A stretch of 64,000 nucleotides of DNA from assembly GCA_905250115.1 (NCBI GenBank), contig CAJNOI010000046.1, positions 297,587 to 361,586 on the forward strand, given 5' to 3'. The position numbers and the translations under genes were made by a program. Shown one piece after another: positions 13,624 to 27,000 of the stretch (within the stretch, counting starts at the first letter, position 1; every line of letters begins with the position of its first letter). This stretch comes from Adineta steineri. Its lineage: Eukaryota; Rotifera; Eurotatoria; Adinetida; Adinetidae. Below the pieces are notes generated by a model. The model saw only the letters and a program-made list of their open reading frames with translations, was not told the DNA's origin and made no database searches.

Positions 13624-15579
13624 TTAGTTAACTCTGTCTAAATGTTCCATATCATTAGCTTGAATATGTGAAAATAATTCTTGTCGTAATTTCGTGCTTG
13701 ATACACCATTTGTATACGGTAAAAATTTAACTGGCATTAATTCTTCAACAACATGTCGAGATGGAAAATCACCCATATCATCACCACGTACATAAATTGC
13801 CGTTTCATTTTCACGTAAATGTACAATACATTTTACAAAATTTGATGGATCTGTACCAGAGACGCAATAGACTTCATCAGCATAACGTTTCACATTAAGC
13901 ATACGTGTTTCTGTTCCATCAACAGGTACACGATTTTTTAATTTATGAATACTTCGACTATCATGTACACCAACAATAACTTCACGGCCAAATTGTCGCA
14001 TACGTTGAAGAAGAAGTCGATGACCTTCATGAAATAAATCAAAACAACCAACAGTATAAACTTTATCAGCACGTCCATCAATCCATATTGCAGGTAATGA
14101 TGCACTACGTTGATATGTATGTGAACATTCATTTTGACCTTCAGATGAAGATGTCGATCCACAACGTTCTTTCGTTTCATCTTCAGAGTTATTTGTAATA
14201 CTTGAAGTACTACTTGCAGGTGATGATGTAAGACTTGATGGAATATTTTTCTGTTTTTCTTGTTCATTCTATATTAAAAAGAAAATTATTTAATTAGAAA
14301 AAAAAATATTATTATAAATTACTTTTCGCATTGAAGAATCAAGTGTCATTGCACGATTACGTTGTTTTGTATCAGTTGATGAATGAAAAGCATTAACAAC
14401 TGCAATTGTTTTTTGAACAGGTGATATTGTTTCTGATGATGATGATGCATCAAATGTGACAGTTTTCTTTTCTTCTTTGATCATTTTTCGTGCTTCTAAT
14501 TTTTTCGTTAATGATACACAAGCCAATCGAATAGTCAATGAAAAACAAATAATACCGATTATACCAGCTAAAAAAATATTTTAAATTAAATAATTGAATA
14601 AGAATTTAAATTTATTCAACTTACACCAGTGATCAAATGGTGAAAGATAACCAGTTGATAAACATAAAAATGCTAAACCCATTGATTCAAGTTTTTCCTT
14701 TAATTTTCCTTCCATAACAGCTGATGTTGCACTTTTAGATGATGTTCTAAAAATAATTTTTTTTATAGATTTATTTAATCTATCGAGTATTTTAACATAC
14801 GTTTTTCCAAGAAGAGCAGCATGAAAATAATCTTGTATACGAACAACACCAATAGCTGTTTCAAGACTAATAATTGTATAACAAAGTAAAACAAAAGCAA
14901 TTGAAAGAAAATAAGATGTTTGTTGAAAATGTGTTTCTTGTAAAATTGTCCAAAGACAAACAATATTAACAATTTTATCACAAAATGCATCCATAAAACC
15001 ACCCAATAAAGGATCATCAATATTGTCACCATAAATACGTTTATGTACTTTAGCAACAATACCATCAACATGATCAAGAAAATCATGAAAAAGAACTAAT
15101 AAACAAGCCAGGATTGGATAATCATATCTAAAATTTGAATTAATTCATTTCTAGCAAAGACGCCATATTTAATAATACACTTACTTAAGACACCAAGCAA
15201 TTGGAATTATAAGAAGTGTTCGTGAGTATGTAACAATATTAGCATTAAATATCGTTATACTTTTATCACCAATTCGAATGATACGTGGAATACAAGCGAT
15301 ATATGGTGAAAGATAATTTTGAAGTGGTGTATACATATATAAATCGTACCATAAAACCTATTAATTAAGATTATTAATTTTATATGAACAAATAATTAAT
15401 AAACTAACCATATGAAATAGAATAGATTCGAAGACATGATTGACAGTTGTCAATAAAGTCAATAATAATTGAACGGATGATAATAATCCGTGAAAGTCTA
15501 TAAATAAAATATTCCTATATATATATTTACAAAGTAAAGACTACATACTAAAATGTATATTTATAGTTTGAATTGTCAT
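13624..15579 (-). CDS. CDP-alcohol phosphotransferase / cytidylyltransferase fusion
   Basis: Seven exons on the minus strand: 15579-15549, 15497-15409, 15357-15185, 15127-14801, 14746-14625, 14567-14323, 14268-13624; 543 aa. The N-terminal half is a polytopic CDP-alcohol phosphatidyltransferase. NIVTYSRTLL precedes the metal/CDP motif D116-x2-D119-G120-x2-A123 ... G140-x3-D144-x3-D148. The usual Arg after Ala is Lys124, and the spacing before G140 is about seven residues longer than normal. After a Ser-rich linker, residues about 398-526 form a nucleotidyltransferase fold with VYTVGCFDLFHEGH (HxGH at 409-412), RGDD, and GVSSTKLR in place of the ISTT-type motif. This resembles CTP:phosphoethanolamine or phosphocholine cytidylyltransferases. 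One protein could therefore both make a CDP-alcohol and transfer its headgroup (inference). Substrates cannot be read from sequence. Splice phases are uninterrupted across both domains. Confidence 0.85.
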
Positions 15580-16098
15580 TTTGTTAATGAATTATGAAGA
15601 GTATGAAAAGATATGTGAAAGCATCTCTTTATATAGTATTGAGATCTATTTACTTTTTTTCATCGGGTTGAAAGACCACACATATAGATAAGAAACAAAA
15701 TGTAGGGATATAGATGAATACGACATCAAAATGCTCTAGATTTTACATAGAATTAGGTCAGATTCGAAACTTCAATTTTAAAATATCGTCCGACTTTCAA
15801 AAAATTTACAATTTTTAACATAGTTTCAATGCTCTACATTCTAACACAGACAAAATCAAAGCATCATCTCTCACCTCAATGATGATTTTCATCATAAAAA
15901 TACAATTTTTTCTGAAAGTATATATATATATTTATTTATTCGTAAAATATTAAAATAAGCATATTTTTAAAATATATATGATAAAATGGAAAAAAAAAAC
16001 TTTAGAACAATATTGAGTATTCATACATATATCACCGAGATAATCTGACGCACACACGAGACAATACAAAAAAAATGAGCAACAATAAATCACTCTCT
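15580..16098. other. Intergenic spacer
   Basis: This 519-bp AT-rich sequence separates two minus-strand genes. It likely holds the promoter of the CDP-alcohol fusion gene and the 3' UTR of the Rossmann-RING gene. No other signal was recognised. Confidence 0.5.
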
Positions 16099-17660
16099 CT
16101 ACGTATAAACACGAATAACATCGTCGATACGTTTACGACAAACAGGACATGGATCTTTTCTATTATATAATAAACGTGCACATTCATAACATGTTACAAA
16201 ATGATTGCATGAACGAATAACAGAATTTCGTGGACGATCCATACAAATTGAACAATCAACATTCTCATTTGATAATGAATTATTACTTGCATTATTTCCA
16301 TGATCAACTAAATTTACAAGAAAATATTTTATGACACAAAAGAATAATAATATAAATAATTTACTTAAATCACTGCGAGCTCCACCATGACTAATTCTAT
16401 TCGATGATGTTAATTCAGGTAATGTTCGACCACGGACAACCATTATACCACTACTTTTTTTCAATGATTCAACACGAGCTAAAAATAAGAATAATTGAAA
16501 TTTTATATTTTGGAAAAAACCAACGATTACCTTTTCGTCGAACTTCTCGTTGTTCTTCATCGAGTATTAATGGATCAGATGATGAACGAAAATAAAGAAC
16601 TTTATCCATTTCTTCAAGTAATTTTCTTACTTTAAATAAGAAATTACATGAGATAAGAAAAAAAGAATTTTTAATTAAGAAATATATTACAGGCACCAAT
16701 TGTTTGTGTACTAGTTGAGTTTGATGGATTAAGTTCAACTTCAGGCACATAATAAACTGGAAAAAGAAAACGTGCACCAACGAAATTCTAAATGAAGAAA
16801 ATATTTTAATTTCGAATTAACTTTATTAATTGACTTACTTCTTTATGAGATAGATTTTCTGATATTTTGTCTAAATCTAACCTCATTGTATTTGAACATA
16901 TGATAACACCAGCTGGAGCAAATTGAGCAGCCTCTAAATTAATAGTTTATTTTTCAAATCAAGATTCTAACGGAAGTAAGAAAAAAAAAGTAGAACATAT
17001 TCGTTTTGACCTAATTTTCTTTTTAAAAAATGTAAGATAAATTTCATGATGACGACATTCTCAACGAATTTTTTTTACCTACTACACAGTAGACTTTGCC
17101 TATGAAAGTATTTATCATTCTTCTTGTGTTTTCGTTTCTTTCGAGAAAGAAAGAAAGAAAGAAATAGCATAGTTATTTTTACTTAATAAGTATGTCAGTA
17201 TACAGGTAAACTGTAAAAAATTCTTTTTTTAACCTAGTTTTATTATATTCTTACTTTCAATTAAAGCTTGTTTAAGTTCGATATTTTCAATAATACATTC
17301 AAATATAAACTCAACATCTTTAACAGCATCTTCAAGTCGATTTAAACATAAGATTTGACCCTGAAGAAATTACAGAAAATAAATTCAATGTAAATTATCT
17401 TTATATAAAACTCACTAAAAATTTCGGCATTTCTATAAGACCATCACGATATAATTGATCTTCATCATGATGTATACGGTCACATGCACTATCCAGTTGT
17501 TTTAAATCACTATCAAAAATCTTTATTATATGACCATAATAGGCAAAATTGCCTAAGAAAGATGATAATTAATTTTAAGAGAAACAATGAACAAAAAATA
17601 AAATAAACCTGCAATCTTTAAACCCATTGTCCCACATCCCAATATAGCAATTCGAACCAT
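16099..17660 (-). CDS. Hydroxyacyl-CoA-dehydrogenase-like Rossmann domain fused to RING finger
   Basis: Eight exons on the minus strand: 17660-17609, 17552-17416, 17360-17255, 16933-16839, 16787-16691, 16629-16531, 16478-16365, 16307-16099; 302 aa with continuous phase. Residues 1 to about 165 follow the 3-hydroxyacyl-CoA dehydrogenase NAD-binding domain: MVRIAILGCGTMG (GxGxxG at 8-13), FECIIEN, and SNTMRLDLDKI. The conserved dehydrogenase segment LHFFNPV is here GARFLFPV, so the catalytic His position is Arg136 and the Asn is lost. The C-terminal dehydrogenase domain is absent. Instead residues 252-290 form a perfect C3HC4 RING (C252, C255, C267, H269, C273, C276, C287, C290) of the cIAP/Neuralized style. 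Likely a catalytically dead NAD-binding module steering an E3 ligase (inference). A splice acceptor TTTTTTACAG lies 17 bp upstream of the ATG, so a 5' UTR intron or a trans-spliced leader is likely. Confidence 0.85.
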
Positions 17661-18074
17661 ACTTATTTCTGTGATCTGTAAAAAATCATGTGTATATATA
17701 CATATATGAATATAGTAGAGATATTCTTTTTTGTTTGTTTTACTCATCCTCCTTAGCTAACTTTACTTAGCCAGATGGATACAGTGGAAAAAAAAGAGAA
17801 ATAGAGAATTACATGAAAAAGATAACAAGCAAAAAAAAAAGAAACAATTGTTCCGTCTGTATTTTATGTCTTTTTTTTAATCCATCATCATAGCAGTACA
17901 ATAGAAGAAGTAATACAACAAAAAAAAAAGAGAACATGCACAAGAGAAAAAAAAACGACAACAAAATTCGATTATACTTCTCTTCTCTGGGTTTTTTTCT
18001 CATATATATATGTATGTATATATATAAGGTTATATGTTAAATATATATATATATATCACACAAGATAGACACTA
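17661..18074. other. Intergenic spacer with AT dinucleotide runs
   Basis: This 414-bp A/T-rich sequence lies between the Rossmann-RING gene start and the CLK kinase stop. It contains poly-A tracts and (TA)n runs near 18002-18055. It likely holds the CLK 3' UTR and the upstream gene's promoter. Confidence 0.5.
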
Positions 18075-21000
18075 TCAAGATTTGGAAGATGTATTTGCGA
18101 CTGAAGGTAGATCGCTAATACGCTGTTCTGGTAAAAGACGTTCAAAAAATGGATGTCGAAGAGCATCAACTAATGTTATTCGTCGTTTTGGGTCATATTC
18201 AAGCATTTTTTCAATTAATTCAAATAATTGTTGGTGATCTGGTTCATCACTCACCATATATCGCTAAAAAGAATATATACATAATTATTGAAATTCAAAA
18301 TAAAAGAGAAACTTACTCGTAAAGGTTTACAATTTTCACGTACATAACGACCAGCTGAACTACGTTCATCCCAATCTAGTCGACCATGATAGAAATATTT
18401 CGTTTTTCTAAACAAAACAAAAAAAAAGATTAAAATATTTTCTAATCAAAATTTTTTATTTATTTACTTTGATTGTTTTGCCATTCGATAAGGAATCGAA
18501 CCAAGTATTCGTTCCATCATGGCTAAATGTTCTTTATTATCATGCGTCTATTAAATAATAGTCAAAAATAAAATAAGAGAAAGCAAAAATTGATAACATA
18601 CTTGAAAGAGAGTAAAACCAAGATAAAGTTCAAATAGAATACATCCAACACTCCATACATCACATGGTTGAGACCATCCTAATTCAAGTATAACTTCTGG
18701 CGCACGATAATGTCGAGTCGAAACAATAGTTGAATGATGTTCCCAATCAAATGTTGCTGAACCAAAATCAATTACTTTAATATCTGTTCGACGAACAACA
18801 CGTTCATCTCTTCGCTAGAAAAAGAAATAAATTTATTTTATATTTCATTTCATTTTCATCTTAAACTTACTTTTCGATGATTATAAACAATATTATAATC
18901 GGAATTAACAAAAAGAATATTTTCAGGCTAAAATAAATACAATTTTTAAAGTAAATATTTCTTTGTTTTCTCTCTCTCTCTCTCTTACTTTTAAATCTGT
19001 ATGTGTCAAAGCAATTTCATGAAGAACTATTGAAATCAAACACAAACATATATATATATACATAAGAGAAGAAATTTTAATATTTACATTTAACAGCAAG
19101 ACATAATTGATATGAAACATGACGAACTTGATCAATAGGATATGGAATATAATTATTTTCTTTTAAAAAATCAAATACACTTAAACCTAACATATCAAAA
19201 GCAATACAAATATGACCATAATAATCAAATGAATCAAGTAATGCAACACATAAACTAAAATAAAATAAAATATATTATTTTTAATTTATTTTCTCTTAAT
19301 TATCTTACTTAACACCATCGGGATCTTTTTCATTGATTGTTTTAAGTACATTAATTTCTAACCGGGCCGCTTCACGATATTTTTCAACATTTTTGATTAT
19401 TTTTAATGCTAACCGTGTACTACCATCACTAAAATATATAATAAAAACAATTAAAAAGTAAAAAAAAAAACATTTCTTTTGTTATTATATTTACCCGCGA
19501 AGATCACGAACTTCAACGACTTTACCAAATGTGCCTTCGCCAAGTGTTCGACGAATTTCATCTAATTGAATATATATATATCGATTTAGATTTTAATCAT
19601 ATATTCTCATGATAATTGAGATATAATAATAGTTTTGTTTAAATTTTCATTGACGACGAAAAAAGGTCACGTTTATATTTTAACAGTAATGTATGATTTC
19701 TAGATATTATCATTCAAAACAATCTGTCCGACAGTGAGCACTTCTTATTAACTAATCGCGATATGAACACGATTGACTTTTACTAGGTTATAAATCAACG
19801 AACTATAATGACTTTTTTTAATATTTATATATGTAGGAATAGATAGAGATATCAATACATGCAATGTAAATACGAAAATGATAATAATCATGTCAAATGA
19901 ATTATCTCGAGTATTGAAAAAACTCAAAGAATTGTATTACATAGATGATGAAAGAGTAGAATAATCGGTCAACTTACAAAAATAATTTCGATTTCATTAA
20001 TCAAAGTGTGTTAATTTAGCTTTTTAGTTTATATATGTTGAAAGAAAATAACTAATCTCAAAGATTAAAGGAGACAAAGCCTAATATATATATGAAATGT
20101 GTGAATATATGGCTTAAGTGTATACATTAAATAATTAACTATAGAAAATTCTTATTTCTCTCTTCTATCAATTATAAATATATTATAAATAAAACTTACA
20201 TTGATGATGTAAAATATCACCTAAAATAAAAAACAATTAAATTTCGTTTAAATAAAAATATAATCTCTTTATATAGTCTACCTGGAACGTAAATCAAATG
20301 TCCTTCATCATCATCACGAATATTGACATGGCCCGAATCGCTTTTGTCTCGTCGATTCTATACATATAATAATCATTTTTATAGACAAATTATTTAATAC
20401 TTTTCAGATTGAACATACACACGCACATATACTTACTTTCACTTAATGTGTCTCCTTCAGGGGAAAAAATCGGATCATTATTACATCATCTTACTTTACT
20501 AATAGGAGAAGAAGATGAAGATGAAGAAGAAGAATAGAAATGAGAAGAAACAAATTACATAAGTATAATATGTATGCTTCTATAATAAAGATGTGCTCCG
20601 TTGATTTTAAATATAAGTTAAATGGAAAGAAGGTCAAACATCTGTACACGTGTCGAGCTTTTAAATAAATATGACACATACATATACATACATCAACGAC
20701 AATTTAAGATGTGTACGTGTTATTTTTATTGTCCATTGTATATTTTAGTTATTCCTACCTCGACGATAAGCGTTGACGATGGTATTGCATTAACAACAGG
20801 AGGTGTTTTGATTGGACTACATGGATGATAAATTGTTGATTGTGTTGATGAAAGATTTTGTCGATGAATATAATATTCATTGGTACTTATAGAAGCATTT
20901 GATTTACTTGATGAACTTGTTGTAGCAATAGAAGAATTCGATGAATGATGTGGTAGTGGGTGAGTTGTAAGATAATATCTTTGTGATGATGATGATGATG

Positions 21001-24000
21001 ATGATGGTTCTGTTTGATGTTGTTGAACATCTTTTAATACAACACGAAGACCACTATTGAATTGTATAAGTCGCATAATTTGAATTTATGATTTTTCTTG
21101 CATTAAATTATATAATATTTATGAAGAAAATCTTTATAAGATTTTTTTCTTTGAAATATTACCTTCATGAACCCAGAGAATATATTGAAATATGTATATA
21201 TATATACATATAGATGTAAAATATCGATTTAAAAAGAATGAATATAATAGATGAATGTATGCGTATATATTGTACGTTGATTCACCGATATGGATATGAA
21301 GAGAGTATTTATGTATATGTATGTATGTATGTATATGAGCGAATAACAATCTTTGTCTTTCCTCTTCTTTCTTCCGCCACCAAAAACTTTAGACGAAGGT
21401 CGTCGTCGTCAGTTTGTTCGCCCGAAAATTATTAATCAATTCGACCAAGTGACCACTTCTATATCAATATGTATATGTGTTCGTTCTCTCCCTTTTCTTC
21501 ATTTTTTTCTTCTTCTTCTTCTTCTTCTTCTCTTCTTTTTGCTTCTCCGTCTTCTTTATCATTTGTCTATTAGAGTTCATGCATACAATATTCTAGCATA
21601 AGTACGACGAATGTTCACCATCTTTTTTTTTTCTTTCCGACTGATCATCTGGACGACGGAAAGGGCAGTTGCAGTAGTAGCAGCAGCAGTAGTAGTAACA
21701 GCAGTAGCTCCTATTCTTCTCTTTCTCTCTCGTTTTTTTTCTTCTCTTTTTGTTCTTTCTCTTTCTTTCTTTCTTTTTCTCTTCGCCTTTTCAAGAATAT
21801 TGAAACTATACTACTAGTACTGCACCTAATACCACCACTACTACTACTACGACTACGACTACAATTCTTCTATTCAGCAAACAATTTTAAATATGAGAAT
21901 ATCCGAGTAGAAGTAAAAAACAAAGAAAGAAGTAGGATTAAGTTGACCATTGACTATTTCACATTGTCGTATGAATATGTTTAAGTATATGCCATACTGT
22001 AGGTAGCCGTTTATTGCATAAGAAGAATACAAAAAAATTATTGTGGGGTCAATTTCCTTTTTTTTATTTCTATGTGAAGCATACTTATATGTATATATAT
22101 ATACACATATACACGCGTTTGGCATGACACATCAAGGTACTATTAAGTCTCTTTGTTAGTTAGTATATATATTCGAAAGTATAAAAATGTCACCCTGATA
22201 TACTTATGAAGAATTTGAATTAAGTTATCAAAAAAGAAAATGAAAGTAAAAAGAACTTACACTTCGATTTGGTGTTGAAGTTGATCTTTTATTATGATGA
22301 TGATGATGATGGTGATGATAACTATTATTCGAATGGTTATTATTTAAATTATTGAGTTTCTTATGTCGTTTCGAGTTCGAAGAAGTGCTTGTGATACTTT
22401 CAGCACGAAGAATACCACTGTTGTTGTTGTTGTTGTTTCCACCGCGTCGATTTTCAGATGAATCATGTCGATTGTGCCGGCGCCTACGATGACGTTCAAG
22501 TGATGAGCTAGTGTGTATATTATTGCGAGGTGGTGTTGAAGAACTGCAAACACATGCAAAAAGATTGATACATGCAAAAAATTAAAGAATATATATATAT
22601 ATCTATATAAGGTTTAATCTATCTCAAATAATATCTAGTAGCACAGCAATCAGGTTTTCTCCTTAAAATGCATACGGATAGAAACACATACACACACGCA
22701 CACGCAGACAAGAACACGAAATTCGCACCCATCCTCAGTGGTCGCTGGTACAATTGATCGAGATGGAGATTGTTCTTTTCCATTGTGTGAAGGAGTAAGC
22801 TCAAGAAGAGAATTTGTTGTTGATTTTAATGACTGTTGCTGCTGTTGTTGTTTGTTTAGAGATGTCAGAGAAGCAGATAATGGTATAACAATAACAGGGG
22901 GAATCTTATTATTATTAGTAGTAGTAATAGTATTGTTAGTCTGTGGACTAGGTGATAATTGAGCATTAGGTGTGGAAAAAATAATGGTATCAACAACACT
23001 AGTACTTATTGGAACAGGTGGCGGCGGTGGTGGTGGTGGTGGTGATAATGCTGGACTAAGTGTTGGAATTACTGGAATAGGTGGTGTTGTATGAAGTGAT
23101 GGAACAATAGTTGTACTTATTGTTGTTGGATTAGGAGAAGCTGAAGGTACTGGAGATGGTGATGTCATTGCATGAGTATTAGTAATAATAACATTTGAAC
23201 TTTCTCCACTAATTGTTTTATCTTCATCATTTAATGATAAATTTTCAAAAGTATTAACAATAGGTTCTGTTAGATGAGAAAGACCTGTACTACTAGTACT
23301 AGTACCACTCTTAGCAAGTAAATATTTTTTAATACGTCGCTTAGATGAACTAGGTGTTTGATAACTTGGATATGAAGTAATTGCTGTATATGATGAATTT
23401 TTATCAGTAACCGCTGTAGGTTTACTCATATAACTATGATCATCAAAAGTACGATAAGAATTCAAAGGATTTGTTGTTATTGTTGAACCAATATAAGGTG
23501 AATTACTTGATCCAATTTGCGATGATGATGATGCTGATGATATTTCTGTATTAGTATGTATTGGAGTTGTTATATAATTTGAATCATGGTATGTCGGACG
23601 TGTATGTTCTTTTGATTTTGCACGTAAATAATCATAATTGTATGTTGGATGTGATATCGTTGCTGTTGCTGTGTTGTTAGCCGTTGTCGATGATGATGAT
23701 GATGATAGTGTAGGTGGTGGAGGTACAATTGGTTTATTAAGATTATCATTGATTGTGGATGAAATTGGATTTGATGGTAAATGATAATGATAATAATGTG
23801 AATCTTTACGTGTTGGTGTTGTTGGTGGAATAGCTAATGATTGATAATCATCAATTGGATTTGTTATTTGATCAATACGTTTATATGAAGTAGCTTTATG
23901 TAAATTAGTTGTTGAACGATTTTTTGAATCAGTTCGTCCAACCATTGTCTCTTTAATACGTGTATTAAAAACTAAATCTTTTAACTGATCAATACGAGCT

Positions 24001-27000
24001 TTACGTTCACTTGGATTAGAAAATTTTTCTTCATGAGTTAATGGTGGAGGTGGTGGTGGCGGCGGCGGCGGTGGGGGTGATTGTAAACGTGATGATGATG
24101 ATATATGCATTGTTAAAGCTCCACCTGTATATTTTTTTTTTGCTCGTGATGAAGATATTGGTTCTTTAGCAAGATCATGTGAAACATAATGTGGAGTATA
24201 TTGTTGACGGTAACTATTTGACTCATGATGATGATTATGTGGATTCATACTTGTACTATGTACAATGGGTTGTTGTTGAGATTGTATTTGACTTTGTTGT
24301 GGTTGATTAACTGAACTACGTCGTTCACTTGGTGCTCGATCTTCATTATAAAAACTTACTAATGATTGTGCTTGATGAAATGTTGATGCAAATTTTTTTT
24401 TCAATTGTCTTGGTTTAGTTATATGACACCAAATAGGCGCTATGTTAGCATATTTCCGAGCTAGTTGACTCGGTGATGAATAACTCCATGTAGGAGGAGT
24501 AATTGTAGGTGCTGCTGTTAATGATGAACCATAATATAATGAATTACTATTATTATTATTATTTAGATTTGTATTTGATGATTGTCCAGATATATTTGAA
24601 TTATTATTTACTGAATTTATTGGCATTGGTCGAAGGCGATATGCGTGACCGGTTGTGCCTGAACTGATATTGCTTGTCATTTGCTGATTGTCTTACAGCA
24701 TTAGAATATGTATATGTATATATGCTCGTAGAAGGGGAAAAGAAGAAGAAGAAGACGACGATGCTCTCTACTCGTTTTTCCTCATGATTAGATAAGAATG
24801 AATAACGGACTGAGAGAAAACTACGCAAGAGATATGCATAGATGAATGTATGGAAGAATAAGAAGAAAGAGACAACGCCTCTTTCTTATTCTTTACCCTA
24901 GCAAAAGAAAGAAAAAAAGGAGAAGGAAGTGTTGATCTACAGAAAACTTGTATAGTTGATATTTTTTTTCATTCCTTCCGTTCTTTCTCTTTAGATATCC
25001 GCAAAAGAATTGATATTATGTAGGCGATAGATTTTCTCATATGTTACGTTCTTTTATTCTTCTTCCCATCATATATATATAGAATCGATATACACATAAA
25101 AAGACAGAAAGAAAGAAAAGGATGAAGATATATATTCAAAGTAATTATATTTATGCTAAAGACAGATATACAAACTACGCGTTAGCTAGCACTAAACGTG
25201 TACTACGTACATACAACAACGGCGACGATGAAGAAGAAGCAGCAGCAGAAGAAAAAGAAAATTGTTATCCTCAATGCTCTTTTTATCCGCCTACAGTATA
25301 TACTATTTATTTCTAAGTATTACTTTACAAAAGAAAAAGAAGAATATTCTATAGTTAGTTTATAGGGAAAAGAAGTAAATGATGTTGTTATTGCCTCTAT
25401 ATTTACGATATCGAATAAGAATTAATTTCTTTTCTGTTAGTATAATAAGATGAATATCAAACAAATGCATGGTGTTTCATATACACAGAATTTTTATGAT
25501 TAAGATATAGACAAAAAAATATTATTATTTTCCTGCTGTGTAACTGAAGATGAGATAAATTGTTCATATAAAACTAACTTTAGATATATAATATACACAC
25601 AAATAGATCTTTATTTTTTAAACATACTTTATAAAGTAATTATTATTATTGTTCAGTATAAATCGTTCGAATTTATCACTTTTATGATGTCGATGTTTTT
25701 TACGATGATGACGAGAAATATTTTGTTGTTCATATTGTCGTGTTAGATAGTCTATATCCTCACCAAAATGAAATGAGGATATTTTACCAATAGTATTTCC
25801 ATATAATTGCCGACCAACAATCATTAGTATTTTACATCAAGGTAAAAAAAACCAAATGATTCAATTTAGGAAGACGACAGCGTCGATCGATCGATTAATA
25901 CATACATATGGTATATGATGCAGTTATAAATTTTTCTGCTATTTTTGTGTTATTTATACACAAATTAGGGTCACTAATGAGGATAGGTAAGACAAGGCAG
26001 AAAAGAAGGAGAAGAAAAAATAAAAACAAAATAACAGCAAGGTAGATAAGAGAAAGAGAGTGAGAGAGACAGAAAAAAAGTGATTGCTGTGGCTACTCAT
26101 GCTTATGTATTTCATATAATATCAAAGATGAAATCATTCGAGATAATTTTTATAAATATAAAATATTTTCAAAATAAATATCTTTCCAATCTCATCATGT
26201 ACTATTTTTCAACAAAGATGACTAAGATAATAATTTGTTTTTTCAAATTCAAGGTTCCATAATAAATATAGATGAGAAATTTTCGTTATTATTATTCTAT
26301 ATTTATACAATTTCAGCTAAAAATACATCAAGAAATACTACTACTACTAAGTAGAATCTTTATCATCTAGATTTATCAATAGGATAAATAATGAATATTA
26401 TCTAGACATAGAAGAGAAGAAAGTCGATGTATTTGTTTGATTGTTTAGATTCAATAACAAATAGACAGTAAGAAGACCGGTAAATCTGTTACTAAAAATA
26501 AAACAATAATTAGTACTTGCCGCGAAATTATCGTCAGTCTGTAGTATATTATAAACTGATTGACTTAATATCCGTAAATATCTATGTCTGGATGAAAAAT
26601 AATCAAATACAAAAATATGACTCCAACTATTTACAGGTAATATGACACTAATACATTAACTTTATAAGAATTTTTATTTAAATAATGATCAATCAAACTA
26701 GTTGTGTTATGTTATTATTTATAGAAGAATTTCATAATAAGAAATGTAAATGAAAATCTCAAAGAATTGCGATAGGAACTAATTATAGAAATATTAAATG
26801 AATCATAACAAATAATAACTATCACCCATCAAAGTTTATTTATGATTTGTATCTATCTATTTATAGCTTATAAAAGGTAGTGCCTAAAGCTTTATACTAG
26901 TATCATATTACAACATGAAAGATCTTCAGAGATGTATTCGAAATATAAATATTATCTCGAATGATTTCTTCGAAAAATTAACAAAAAAAAAGAACTAACC

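Noticed and set aside
21238-21817. Several plus-strand frames of 65-82 codons
   Set aside because: They are CTT/TTC-repeat translations in a CLK intron with no domain or splice signal.
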